From: Kiloniellaceae bacterium
GTDB lineage: Bacteria > Pseudomonadota > Alphaproteobacteria > Kiloniellales > J153
NCBI GenBank assembly: GCA_021776175.1
Contig: JAJFGJ010000022.1
Location: 40,651-104,650, forward strand
Length of the DNA: 64,000 nt
Reading direction: 5' to 3'
Shown here: one piece after another, positions 37,196 to 46,461 of the stretch
How the letters are laid out: every line of letters starts with the position of its first letter
Position numbering within the stretch: position 1 is the first letter of the stretch
Program-made: the position numbers and the translations under genes
Notes under the pieces: model-generated
The model's database searches: none
The model's input: only the letters and a program-made list of their open reading frames with translations
Told to the model about the DNA's origin: nothing

Positions 37196-38044
37196 TTAAT
37201 CCAGCGCCAGCCAAGCCAGGATTGGGTCGGTCTGGCTCTCGTCCAGCAAGGCCGGCACATGTCCGCAGCCGGGAACAGTGACGATCTCCGCACGCGGACC
37301 GCGCCCGGTCATTTCCCGGGCGGTCGCCGCTAACAGCAGATCGGATTCCGCGCCGCGCAGCACCAGCGTCGGGCAAGTTATCTTGTCCCACAGCGGCCAG
37401 AGGTCGATGTCGCTCATCTTGCCGGGAGTGAAGGCCGCCGCGATGCCGGGGTCGTAGCCCAGGCGAAAACCGCCCGCCGGGTCCGGCCGGACGCTGGTTT
37501 CAGCCAGATAGCGCCACTGCCGGCCGCTGAGCGAGCCGAAGGCCGCATGGGCCTCGCGGTAATAAGCCTCGGCGGCCTCCATGTCGGGGAAATGCGGGTC
37601 CGCGCCCAGGGACTCCACGATGCGCTCCAAGGCGGTGGCGGGCAGGAAGGGGCCGATATCGTTGATAACCAGGCGCCGGATCGGCGTTCCCGGCTGCGCC
37701 GCCAGCATCATCCCCATGATGCCGCCCATGGAGGTGCCGACCCAATCGACCTCCGCGCAGTCCAAGCGTCCCATCAGAACCGCCATATCGGCGAGGTATT
37801 GGGGATAGCCGTAGCCCGCGGGATCGGCCAGGCGGCCACTGCCCCCCCGCCCGACCACGTCGGGGCAAACCACGCGGCGCCCGGCCTCGGTCAGCCGCGC
37901 CGCCAGGGTATCGAAGTCGTGCCGGTTGCGGGTCAAGCCATGGACACAGACAACCGGGCGCGCCGCGTGCCTAGGCCCATGGTCCGTATAGGCCAGTTCG
38001 TGAAAGCCCCCGGGGGACAAGCAGCCTACACTGGCACGGCGCAC
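37196..38044 (-). CDS. Alpha/beta-fold hydrolase
   Basis: A 282-residue hydrolase starting at GTG. It has the oxyanion segment VCVHGLTRNRHDF, nucleophile Ser in VGTSMGGIMGMML, an acidic residue in LRGAESDLL and a final His in VPGCGHVPALLD. Substrate is unknown. It lies 10 nt after the PLP decarboxylase, so it is probably the last gene of the malonate operon. Confidence 0.88.
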   Translation of the reverse strand: MRRASVGCLSPGGFHELAYTDHGPRHAARPVVCVHGLTRNRHDFDTLAARLTEAGRRVVCPDVVGRGGSGRLADPAGYGYPQYLADMAVLMGRLDCAEVDWVGTSMGGIMGMMLAAQPGTPIRRLVINDIGPFLPATALERIVESLGADPHFPDMEAAEAYYREAHAAFGSLSGRQWRYLAETSVRPDPAGGFRLGYDPGIAAAFTPGKMSDIDLWPLWDKITCPTLVLRGAESDLLLAATAREMTGRGPRAEIVTVPGCGHVPALLDESQTDPILAWLALD

Positions 38045-38054
38045 AAGCGTTTCC

Positions 38055-39257
38055 CTAGCTCATGTCCGCCGGCGGCGCGTCGTGCACCTCGACGAAGGTT
38101 TCGGGATAGAAGCCGTTGAAGTGGGTAGCGAGCGCGTTGGAGTAGGCACCGAGCTGATCGATCTCGATCCAGTCGCCCTCGCGCACGTCCTCCGGCAAAT
38201 CGAAGGTGCCCGGAAGCACGTCGAGCGAATCGCAGGTCGGGCCGTTCAGGGTGAAGGAGCGCAGGTTTTGCGAGGTTTCGCCCTTCAAGCGGATGAGCCT
38301 GACCGGCATGCGTATATCGACCTGTGTCATCTCCGACAAGCTGCCGTAGATTCCATCGTTGATGTAAAGGCGGTCGCCCTTGCGCAACTGCACCTGGGTC
38401 AGAAGCGAACAGCCGGCGGCAACGAGCGCGCGTCCCGGTTCCGAGAATATCTCGACGGTCGGTTTAAGCCCCATGTCGTTCAAGCCGCCGCGAATTTCAG
38501 TCATGTAGTCCTCAAGCGGCGGAACCACCGCATTGGTGTAGTACGCGGGAAACCCGCCGCCAACATCCAGGCTATCGATATCCACCCCGGCGCGCGCGAT
38601 GATGTCGCTGCACAGGGCCAAGGCCCGGCGATAGACTTTCGGTTCCCGGCATTGCGAACCGATATGGAAAGCCAGTCCGGTACGGCACCCCTTGGCCGCG
38701 GCGGCGCGCAACAGGGCGGCGGCCTCCGCCGGTTCGGCCCCGAACTTGGATGCTAAATCATAAAGAGAATCGCCCGTGTCCTCAGTCTTGAGGCGCACCA
38801 TGACAACGATGTCGTTGCCGCCGGCCTCCTCCAGTACCTTGTTCAACTCGTCCTCGTGATCGACGACGAAATGGCGGATACCATAGGCTTTATATGTCAT
38901 GCGAATGGCCGCGCGCGCCTTGACCGGGTGCATGAAATAGGCATGCGCGTCGGGGTAGGTATCGCAAATCTGCGCGATCTCGGGCAGAGAAGCGGTGTCG
39001 AAATGCCGGACCCCGCCCTGGTACACGGCGTCGAGAACCGCCGGGTGCGGATTGCACTTGACCGCATAGAGCACGGTGCCGGGAAACATCGAGATGAAAC
39101 GCTTCGCGGTCCGGGTCAGTAGTTTGGGGCGCAGGCAATAGACCGGGTATCCCGGCTGCAACGCACGCACAACCGAAAGCACGTCGTCGAAGCGCCGCTT
39201 GCGACGGGCGCCAGACGCCCCGTCTTGAGTATTTTCGCCGGCTTCGCTCAATGACAT
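38055..39257 (-). CDS. Ornithine/diaminopimelate-type PLP decarboxylase (group IV)
   Basis: About 400 residues of fold-type III decarboxylase, the ornithine/lysine type of alphaproteobacteria. The PLP lysine is Lys67 in LYAVKCNPHP. The glycine loop DVGGGFPAYY and EPGRALVAAG bind phosphate, and GPTCDSLDVL carries the catalytic Cys. I chose the ATG at 39257 preceded by GAGG; a TTG at 39269 is also open. It starts 15 nt after malonyl-CoA decarboxylase, an unexpected partner. Confidence 0.92.
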   Translation of the reverse strand: MSLSEAGENTQDGASGARRKRRFDDVLSVVRALQPGYPVYCLRPKLLTRTAKRFISMFPGTVLYAVKCNPHPAVLDAVYQGGVRHFDTASLPEIAQICDTYPDAHAYFMHPVKARAAIRMTYKAYGIRHFVVDHEDELNKVLEEAGGNDIVVMVRLKTEDTGDSLYDLASKFGAEPAEAAALLRAAAAKGCRTGLAFHIGSQCREPKVYRRALALCSDIIARAGVDIDSLDVGGGFPAYYTNAVVPPLEDYMTEIRGGLNDMGLKPTVEIFSEPGRALVAAGCSLLTQVQLRKGDRLYINDGIYGSLSEMTQVDIRMPVRLIRLKGETSQNLRSFTLNGPTCDSLDVLPGTFDLPEDVREGDWIEIDQLGAYSNALATHFNGFYPETFVEVHDAPPADMS

Positions 39258-39272
39258 CGCACGCCTCAAAAG

Positions 39273-40790
39273 TTACCGGAGTCCAAGCCGCCGCAAGGGA
39301 TCTAACCCATTCGAGTCTTTCGCGGGCTTAGACAGGGTTTTCACCTCCGCGCTCATGGCGATCCGGCCATCGTTCATATAGGCCTCATGATTGGCCTCGA
39401 TCTTGTCGAGGCTATAGCGGTAATTGACCATCAACCCGGCCGACAATCGAAGTCCCTGCTCGGATTCGTCGCCCAGCCAAGAAATGTATTCCAGCCGCGC
39501 GCCGTTCTTTAAATGGAATCGGGCGACGGGATCGATCGGCTGACCGTCGTCGCGGCGCTGCAAGAAATAGCGCCCGCATAGACGCAGCAGGGGATCCTTT
39601 AGCGCTTTACGAGTCACCGCGTCCATCGGCCAGGATTCGCGCCCCAGCACGGCGTTCAGGGCGGTCGAGGTGTCGTCGCTGCCGCCTAGCGCCCGCACCC
39701 CGCCCAAGGACGCTTCGTCGAAGGCCGATTCCAAGACCTCGCGTCCGCAAGACGACAACCAGGCCCTGAATCCCGGGACCGGAGATAAGGTCGCGAAGGT
39801 CTTGATTCGGGGTAGTTCACCGCTCAAGCGCGTCACCACCCGCTTAATCAGAAACTCGCCGAAGCTGATCCCCCGCAAACCCTTTTGCGTATTACTGATC
39901 GAATAGAAGATCGCGGTATCCGCCGCTTGCGGGTCGGCGCGCGGCGCTTTCTCGTCGAGCAAGGTCTGCACTTGCCGGGCCATGCCTTGAACCAAGGCGA
40001 CCTCGACAAAGGCCAGGGGCTCGTCGGGCATACGCGGGTGGAATAGCGCGAACAGCCGGCGGTCGGAATCGAGACGATTGCGTAAGTCGTCCCAGGAGCG
40101 AATTTCATGCACGGCCTCGTAGGCGATCACTTTCTCCAAAAGCGAGGCCGGCGACTCCCAGGTAAGTTGCCGCAGATCGAGAAATCCGGTGTCGAACCAG
40201 GACTCCAGCAAACCGCGCAAGTCGCTATCCAGGCTGTCCAGGGCGTGGCCTCGGTCTTTGAGGCTTAGCAGGTCGGCGCGCATATCGACCAAAAATCGAA
40301 CACCCTCCGGCAAGGCATTGAATTGGGTAAGTAAACGTAGCCTGGGAGGGCGTGTTACCAGGTGCAGATCTTGAAGCGCGCGCAGCCGCCCCGCCTTGTC
40401 CGGCGCGGCGCCAAGTGTTTCGACCGCCGCCATGACCCGGTCTTCGTCGGCGGCGAAATCCTCCGCCATGATCTCCAGGAACTTGCGCCGCCCGCCCGGG
40501 TCCAACTGAATATAGGTCTGGCCCAGCCCGGCCGCTCGCATGCGGGCCGAGACCTCGCCGCCGCGCGCCTCCAAGCACTCGCTCATGAGCTTTTTAAGAG
40601 TGGCGGGGTCGCCGCCGGCCGGGGCCTGCCCGTTCGAACCCACGGTCCTGGCCGCGCTCTGCGCGATATCGCGCCAAACACCCGCCAGATTGGACAGGGT
40701 TCGCCCGATCAATGTGGTTTCGCTCGTTTCCATGGAGTCGGCAACCTTGGGTCCAGGATCCATCTCCTCACCCACAGACCTATCATCCAT
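39273..40790 (-). CDS. matA: Malonyl-CoA decarboxylase
   Basis: A 505-residue MCD-family protein converting malonyl-CoA to acetyl-CoA and CO2. Recognisable are HPRMPDEPLAFVEVALVQGMA, FYSISNTQKGLRGISFGEFLIKRV and, late in the protein, FHLKNGARLEYISWLGDESE with the catalytic region. The N-terminal helical domain covers about residues 70-190. It is the fourth gene after the TRAP PQM genes, matching the matPQMA organisation known for malonate use in Sinorhizobium. Confidence 0.93.
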   Translation of the reverse strand: MDDRSVGEEMDPGPKVADSMETSETTLIGRTLSNLAGVWRDIAQSAARTVGSNGQAPAGGDPATLKKLMSECLEARGGEVSARMRAAGLGQTYIQLDPGGRRKFLEIMAEDFAADEDRVMAAVETLGAAPDKAGRLRALQDLHLVTRPPRLRLLTQFNALPEGVRFLVDMRADLLSLKDRGHALDSLDSDLRGLLESWFDTGFLDLRQLTWESPASLLEKVIAYEAVHEIRSWDDLRNRLDSDRRLFALFHPRMPDEPLAFVEVALVQGMARQVQTLLDEKAPRADPQAADTAIFYSISNTQKGLRGISFGEFLIKRVVTRLSGELPRIKTFATLSPVPGFRAWLSSCGREVLESAFDEASLGGVRALGGSDDTSTALNAVLGRESWPMDAVTRKALKDPLLRLCGRYFLQRRDDGQPIDPVARFHLKNGARLEYISWLGDESEQGLRLSAGLMVNYRYSLDKIEANHEAYMNDGRIAMSAEVKTLSKPAKDSNGLDPLRRLGLR

Positions 40791-40826
40791 ATATGAAGCC
40801 TTCGCGAAGCGGAAAGTGGCGCCGAT

Positions 40827-42146
40827 TCAGATTTGCCGGCCCATCATGGCGGTGGGCAGCCAAAGGGCTATTTGCGGGAACAGGCACAGCAAGACAATGC
40901 CCACGACCATGCACAGCATATAGGGTAAGGCCCCCCACAATATCGTTTGTAGACGTACATCCGGAGCGATACCGTTGATAACATAGAGGTTGAGCCCGAC
41001 CGGCGGCGTGATCAGGCCGATTTCCATATTAATGGTCAGGACGACGGCGAACCAGATGGGGTCGAAACCCACCGCCTCGATTACCGGAATGAGGGTCGGC
41101 GCGGTCATGAGTATAACGGCCACGGGGGGAAGGAAAAACCCGGCAACCAGCAGGAATATGTTGATGTAGAACATCAGCACCCAGCGATTGACCTCCAGGT
41201 CGCCAACCCACATGGCCAGGGACTGGGTGATGAAGAGCGACGACATCATGTAGCTGAACAAGGCCGCGGCGGCGATGATCGTCATGATCATCACCGATTC
41301 GCGCGTCGCCGTGCTCACCACATTCCAAAGTGCGGTGAAATCGGTCATGCGGTAAACCACGATCACCAGAATAATGCAGAACACGGCACCGACGCCGGCG
41401 GCCTCGGACGGTGTCGCGACGCCGCCGTAAAGGACCCACAAAATACCGACAATGATGACCAGGAAGGGACCGACCTTGGGCAGCACGGCCAGGCGCTCGC
41501 GCAGGGTGAAATGCTGCGCCTGCCCCTCGCGGAATTTGTACCCGCCGCGCCAAGAGGAATACAGGCCCCAGGCGATGAACAGCAGGGTCAGCATGAGACC
41601 GGGCAGCAGGCCGGCCATGAACAAACGCCCGATCGAGGTTTCGGTCGCGATCCCGTAAACGATCATGGTGATCGACGGCGGGATCAAGATACCCAGCGTC
41701 CCCCCGGCGGCGATGGAGCCGGTGGCGATCGAGGCTGGATAGCCGCGCTTGCGCATTTCCGGAATGCCCATCTTGCCGATGGCGGCACAGGTCGCCGGCG
41801 AAGAGCCGGACAGCGCCGCGAAAACCGCGCAGGCGCCAATGTTCGAGATCATCAGCCCACCGGGCACGCGGTAAAGCCAGCGGTCGAGCGCCTCGTAGAG
41901 ATCGGCGCCGGCCCGCGACGACGCGATCGCCGCCCCCATGAGGATAAACATGGGAATCGACAACAGGGCGAATTCGTCCAGGCCGCCGTAAAAAATATCC
42001 GGTATGACCGACAAGGCGCCGAAGCCGTCATAGATCACCAAAAAAGCCACCGCCACCGCGCCCAGCGAAAAGGCGACCGGCGCCCCGGTCAAGAGAACGG
42101 CGATAGTCACCGCCGAAACTACGGCGCCGAGTTGCAATTCGCTCAT
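40827..42146 (-). CDS. matM: TRAP transporter large permease (DctM/MatM)
   Basis: About 439 residues, with 12 predicted membrane helices of the DctM type. Typical segments are IPMFILMGAAIASS, GGTLGILIPPSITMIVYGIAT and LITPPVGLNLYVINGIA. The true ATG at 42146 overlaps the dctQ stop (ATGA); the frame stays open further upstream without family similarity. Malonate as substrate is inferred from the adjoining malonyl-CoA genes. Confidence 0.93.
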   Translation of the reverse strand: MSELQLGAVVSAVTIAVLLTGAPVAFSLGAVAVAFLVIYDGFGALSVIPDIFYGGLDEFALLSIPMFILMGAAIASSRAGADLYEALDRWLYRVPGGLMISNIGACAVFAALSGSSPATCAAIGKMGIPEMRKRGYPASIATGSIAAGGTLGILIPPSITMIVYGIATETSIGRLFMAGLLPGLMLTLLFIAWGLYSSWRGGYKFREGQAQHFTLRERLAVLPKVGPFLVIIVGILWVLYGGVATPSEAAGVGAVFCIILVIVVYRMTDFTALWNVVSTATRESVMIMTIIAAAALFSYMMSSLFITQSLAMWVGDLEVNRWVLMFYINIFLLVAGFFLPPVAVILMTAPTLIPVIEAVGFDPIWFAVVLTINMEIGLITPPVGLNLYVINGIAPDVRLQTILWGALPYMLCMVVGIVLLCLFPQIALWLPTAMMGRQI

Positions 42147-42661
42147 AACGTTTCCGAATCGGGCAGGCTGAAGGGCGCCTCGCGGCCGGTCAAGAGCGCG
42201 ATAACATCGGCGACATATTGCAAGGCCAGTAAGCCAAGGCCGACAGGCAGGGCGGCGCGGGGAATCCAAAGCACCGGTGCCCAGACCGTCTCCGCGTGCC
42301 AGTCGCCGGCCCAAGCCTCGTGCCACCAAAACGCACTCGACCAAAGCAGGACCAGGCAGAACGCCAGCGATATCGCCGCCGCCAACAAGGCCAGGGCGAA
42401 GCGCGCACGGCCACCAAGGTACAGGGGCAGCAGGTCGACGTTGACGTGACCGCGGTTCAGCAACAAATAAGGACTGCCTAGGAACGTCGAGGCGATCAGG
42501 CTAAAGGTCACAAACTCGTGCTGCCAGATCGCCGATTCATTCAAGACATAGCGAACGAATACCAACTGACACACGACCAGCGCCGAGGCGACCAGAAGCA
42601 GGGCCGCGACAACCCCGCACAACCGGGACAAACCGCGCACGCTTTCGATGAAGAGAGTCAT
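42143..42661 (-). CDS. matQ: TRAP transporter small permease (DctQ/MatQ)
   Basis: A 172-residue protein with four membrane helices, including VVAALLLVASALVVCQLVFVRYVL and NESAIWQHEFVTFSLIASTFLGSP, the family core. It couples with the large permease. It is separated from the substrate-binding protein gene by about 315 bp that hold a large inverted repeat. Confidence 0.92.
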   Translation of the reverse strand: MTLFIESVRGLSRLCGVVAALLLVASALVVCQLVFVRYVLNESAIWQHEFVTFSLIASTFLGSPYLLLNRGHVNVDLLPLYLGGRARFALALLAAAISLAFCLVLLWSSAFWWHEAWAGDWHAETVWAPVLWIPRAALPVGLGLLALQYVADVIALLTGREAPFSLPDSETL

Positions 42662-42746
42662 GGGTTTCGGCTATCCAACGAAAGAACGCCCGCCCCTCTT
42701 ACCGGGAGGGGCGGGCGCGGTTTAGCGGGTTGACCAGGACAACAGT

Positions 42747-42934
42747 ATCCCCTCCCCCCTTGCGGGGGAGGGTTAGGGTGGGGGGTAGCGCGTCCGCGCG
42801 TCATGAGATTCGCCTTACTGTTCCTGTGCTGTCGCATCGGCGGAAAAAAAACACGGCAAAAAACAAGGAATGAGTCTCTTGACGCGCGGACGCGCTACCC
42901 CCCACCCCAGCCCTCCCCCGCAAGGGGGGAGGGA
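42747..42934. repeat. Large inverted repeat inside the TRAP operon
   Basis: The left arm (42747-42803) runs CCCTCCCCCCTTGCGGGGGA, then a GGTTAGGGTGGGGGG tract, then TAGCGCGTCCGCGCGTCA. The right arm (42880-42934) is its reverse complement with only a few mismatches over about 55 bases. Each arm also contains its own CCCTCCCCC hairpin. The loop is about 76 nt. The left arm shares its GC-rich core with the repeat at about 28250-28290. No gene is present in 42662-42976. Confidence 0.92.
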
Positions 42935-42976
42935 GTTTATTTTATTCGTTCAATCCACTAGTTCTTCGAAAACGGT

Positions 42977-43981
42977 CTAGTCAACTGCCAGCGCCTTTTC
43001 GATCAAGGCCGCCCCGCCGGGAACTTTCTCGGCGAAGATTTTGTAGGACGATCCCTTGGCGATCGCGACCCACGCGGCCTGTTGCGCCGACGACATCGAG
43101 GCAACTTTGACGCCGTTCTTCTTGTAGGTATCGACCAACTTATCGTCGAGCGACTTGGCGGCGCCGAAGAAGAAATCTTCCGCTTCCTGACCGGCCGCCA
43201 TAAGCGCGTCCTGCTGCTTGCCGTCGAGCTTGTTCCAGCTCTTCTTAGACATGAGGATCGGCTCGTACATGAACCACAAGGCATTGGCGCCCGGCTCGGT
43301 CAGGCACTTGACCTGCTCGTAAATACGATAGGAAACGAAGCTGCCAGAACTGGTGTTCGCGCCGTCCAGAACGCCGGTCTGCAAGGCCGAGTAAATGGCC
43401 GAGGATGGCATGGAGTTGATCGAGGCCCCGGCGGCGACCAGCATCTGCTCGAAAGCCGGGCCGGCGGCCCGCAGGACCTGGCCCTTGGCATCCGCCGGAT
43501 CCAAAATGCAATTCTTATTCGAGGCGAAACCGCCCGCCAGCCAGGCATCGGAAATAACAACGATGCCCGCGTCATCGATGATCTTCTTAATGTCATCCAT
43601 GAAGGCTGAATCGTTCAAGCGCTTGGCGTGATCGTGGTTCTTGACCAGGCCCGGCATGAGGGTGGCGCTGAACTGCGGGTGCCGGCCGCTGGCATAATCG
43701 AGCGGGAAAGCGGAGATATCCAGCTGTCCCTTGACCATGGCGTCCCATTGCTGCTTCGGCTTGAACAGGGACTTGCCCGGGTAAATCTTGATCGTGATGC
43801 CCACGTTGGCGGCCTCTGCCCCGCGCTTGATCATCTGCACCATCTCGTCACGTACATCGCCCTTGCCGCCCGGCCATTGGTGCGACGCACGCAGGGTGAC
43901 GTCTCCGGCCATGGCGCCGGCCGTCATGGCAAATGCCGCCAATACGGAAACGCCGCTCAACACCCATTTTGCTTGAGTCAT
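42977..43981 (-). CDS. matP: TRAP transporter substrate-binding protein (DctP/MatP)
   Basis: About 334 residues with a 25-residue signal peptide (VLSGVSVLAAFAMTAGAMAG). The DctP fold shows in LRASHQWPGGKGDVRDEM, GKSLFKPKQQWDAMVKGQLD and MPSSAIYSALQTGVLDGANT, with the substrate Arg region at VLRAAG. The ATG at 43981 follows GGAGGAG. It heads the operon P-Q-M-matA-decarboxylase-hydrolase. Confidence 0.94.
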   Translation of the reverse strand: MTQAKWVLSGVSVLAAFAMTAGAMAGDVTLRASHQWPGGKGDVRDEMVQMIKRGAEAANVGITIKIYPGKSLFKPKQQWDAMVKGQLDISAFPLDYASGRHPQFSATLMPGLVKNHDHAKRLNDSAFMDDIKKIIDDAGIVVISDAWLAGGFASNKNCILDPADAKGQVLRAAGPAFEQMLVAAGASINSMPSSAIYSALQTGVLDGANTSSGSFVSYRIYEQVKCLTEPGANALWFMYEPILMSKKSWNKLDGKQQDALMAAGQEAEDFFFGAAKSLDDKLVDTYKKNGVKVASMSSAQQAAWVAIAKGSSYKIFAEKVPGGAALIEKALAVD

Positions 43982-44158
43982 ATTCGAACTCTCCTCCCTA
44001 TTGAATAACGGCCTCATGGGCTCTCGTGCCCATCCCTCGCGGCCTTGTCGCACGCAGAGTACCGCTAGACCCGGCCGCGGTCCAGGCCACCGCGCCAGGA
44101 GAGAAATTTAGGCAAGTCTATGACAGCTAAAAAGTCCAAGGACGCGCTGCCGGTGGCG

Positions 44159-44644
44159 TCAAAGAGGCCCTCGATCGCCGGCGTGCGGAGAAGCGGGAAA
44201 GTCCGCCTGGAGGGTCTCCGGCCCCTCGCCGCCAATACGTGTCGCGAGATAGCCGATGATCAATCCAGCCAGGGCGCCTTCCAAGACAAACCAGAACGGC
44301 GACGTAAGCCAAGATTCCGTGCCAAGCATCGACATAAGCATGGCGTGCATCTGTTCGTGCGCGAAAAATACGAGCACGAAATTCATCCACGCGCCCAGCA
44401 CAGTTGCCCGTAGCCACCACGGCATGGGGAGCTTGAGGATAGGATGCCTTGTATAGACCCCGAACATGCCGATGATCGCGCCAAGGGTCGTGTACCACAA
44501 CAAGATACCCCAGCGAAGCATCCAGCCCGCGTCCGGCCAGAAATAAGGCATGGTCAGAAAACCAACCAGCCCAAGGACCAAGCCGACCGACTTACCGACG
44601 GCAATCCGCGTCATCAGAGATGGATTGGAGAACATCGCGAACAC
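44159..44644 (-). CDS. Hypothetical membrane protein
   Basis: A 161-residue protein with four likely helices (VGLVLGLVGFLTMPYF, ILLWYTTLGAIIGMFGVY, LGAWMNFVLVFFAH, FVLEGALAGLIIGYLA). I recognise no named family. It lies between the TRAP binding-protein gene and matB, on the TRAP strand; its link to malonate is unknown. The 153 bp before matB hold no further gene. Confidence 0.75.
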   Translation of the reverse strand: MFAMFSNPSLMTRIAVGKSVGLVLGLVGFLTMPYFWPDAGWMLRWGILLWYTTLGAIIGMFGVYTRHPILKLPMPWWLRATVLGAWMNFVLVFFAHEQMHAMLMSMLGTESWLTSPFWFVLEGALAGLIIGYLATRIGGEGPETLQADFPASPHAGDRGPL

Positions 44645-44797
44645 TCCTTCTCATCAGCGGAAAAAATAGGCAGAAAACCGCCGCGCCGTCATTGATTTGA
44701 ATCAGCCCATGCACGCACCGCCGACCCTATGGGGCACTCGTTGGGGGTGCCGTCCCGGCCCCTGGCCCGCCGGGGCTGAATCGTCTATAGCTCGGCC

Positions 44798-46333
44798 ATG
44801 TCCGCATCCACGCCCCCATCCTGGCCAGGCAACCTCTACGGTCTCTTCCAGTCCCGCTTTCCGGCGGATCGCGCGCGCTCTTTCATCGAGATGGAGGATG
44901 GCCGCGCCTACAGCTATGGCGATCTGGAAAATATTTCCGGACGCTACGCCCGCCTGCTCACGAACTTAGGCGTTACCAAGGGCGAGCGGGTCGCGGTCCA
45001 GGTCGAGAAGTCGCCGGAGGCGATTTTTCTCTATCTCGCGTGCTTGCGTGCCGGCGCCATCTATCTGCCGCTCAATCCGGCATACACCAAGTCCGAAGTT
45101 GACTATTTTCTCGGCGACGCGGAACCCAGGGTCGTGGTCTGCCGCCCGGAATCCGAAATTGAGATTAGCGGGATCGCGCGCGCCGCCGGTATCGCCCATG
45201 TCTTGACCCTGGATCGAGACAACGGCGGCTCCCTGCCCGGAAGGGCACGCGATCTAACGCCGCTCGAAGATTACGCCGCGGCGGAACCGGGGGATGTCGC
45301 GGCCCTCCTCTACACCAGCGGCACCACCGGCCGTTCCAAGGGCGCCATGTTGACCCACGGCAACTTGGCCTCGAACGCCTTGGCCCTGCACGAGACCTGG
45401 GGCTTTCAAGCCGATGACGTGTTGTTGCACGCCCTGCCCCTGTTTCACACCCATGGCTTGTTCGTGGCCACCCACTGCGTCCTGCTGAACGGCACCGGCA
45501 TGTTGTTCCTGCCCAAGTTCGATACCGGGGCGGTCGTGAAGTTGTTGCCGCGCGCGACCGTGATGATGGGGGTGCCGACTTTCTACACCCGCCTGCTCGC
45601 CCACGCCCCTTTCACCGCCGAGGCATGCCGGAACATGCGCCTTTTCATCTCCGGTTCCGCGCCGCTGCTGGAAGAAACCTTCCACGCCTTTCGCGAACGC
45701 ACGGGACATACGATCCTGGAGCGCTACGGCATGACCGAGACCGGTATGAACACCTCCAACCCGCTCGACGGGGAGCGGATCGCCGGGACGGTCGGGTTTC
45801 CCCTGCCCGGTGTCGAGGCGCGCGTGTGCGGCGACAAAGGACAAGTTCTCGGCCCCGGAGAGATCGGCACGATCGAAGTGCGCGGGCCCAACGTCTTTAT
45901 CGGTTACTGGCGCATGGCGGAGAAGACCAAAGCCGAGATCCGGCCCGACGGTTTTTTCATCACCGGCGATGTCGGAAAGATCGACGCGCGCGGTACCGTC
46001 CACATCGTCGGCCGGGCCAAGGACCTGATTATCTGCGGCGGCTTCAACGTCTACCCCAAGGAGATCGAACTGTGCATCGACCGGATCGGCGGCGTGGATG
46101 AATCCGCCGTCATCGGCGTCCCCCACCCGGATTTCGGCGAGGCCGTCCTGGCCGTCGTCAAGCGGGAGCCAAACGCGGGAAACGTGACGGCGGAATCGGT
46201 GATCGCCGCCTGCAAGAGTGAACTCGCCAACTTCAAAGTGCCCAAGCAAGTCCGCTTCGTCGACGAGCTACCGCGCAACGCCATGGGCAAGGTGCAAAAG
46301 AACGACCTGAGGGCGCGCTATACGAAAGCCTGA
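44798..46333 (+). CDS. matB: Malonyl-CoA synthetase
   Basis: A 511-residue ANL-superfamily ligase activating malonate to malonyl-CoA. The P-loop is LLYTSGTTGRSKGAMLTHG, the adenylate region ERYGMTETGMNTSNP and the hinge Asp GFFITGDVGKID. The C-terminal domain ends with the catalytic lysine in RNAMGKVQKNDLR. It is divergent from the TRAP-matA operon, completing uptake, activation and decarboxylation of malonate. Its last 59 codons are repeated at 48306-48482. Confidence 0.93.
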   Translation: MSASTPPSWPGNLYGLFQSRFPADRARSFIEMEDGRAYSYGDLENISGRYARLLTNLGVTKGERVAVQVEKSPEAIFLYLACLRAGAIYLPLNPAYTKSEVDYFLGDAEPRVVVCRPESEIEISGIARAAGIAHVLTLDRDNGGSLPGRARDLTPLEDYAAAEPGDVAALLYTSGTTGRSKGAMLTHGNLASNALALHETWGFQADDVLLHALPLFHTHGLFVATHCVLLNGTGMLFLPKFDTGAVVKLLPRATVMMGVPTFYTRLLAHAPFTAEACRNMRLFISGSAPLLEETFHAFRERTGHTILERYGMTETGMNTSNPLDGERIAGTVGFPLPGVEARVCGDKGQVLGPGEIGTIEVRGPNVFIGYWRMAEKTKAEIRPDGFFITGDVGKIDARGTVHIVGRAKDLIICGGFNVYPKEIELCIDRIGGVDESAVIGVPHPDFGEAVLAVVKREPNAGNVTAESVIAACKSELANFKVPKQVRFVDELPRNAMGKVQKNDLRARYTKA

Positions 46334-46461
46334 GTACGGATTCCAACATCCTTCCGAAAGCGACCGATCCACCTAGAACGGTCTTGATAGGCCATGACCT
46401 AAGCCCCGCAACTCCTTCCAATGCGACGAACTCTATAGTTTCGCGGAAGGGATTCGAGGGC

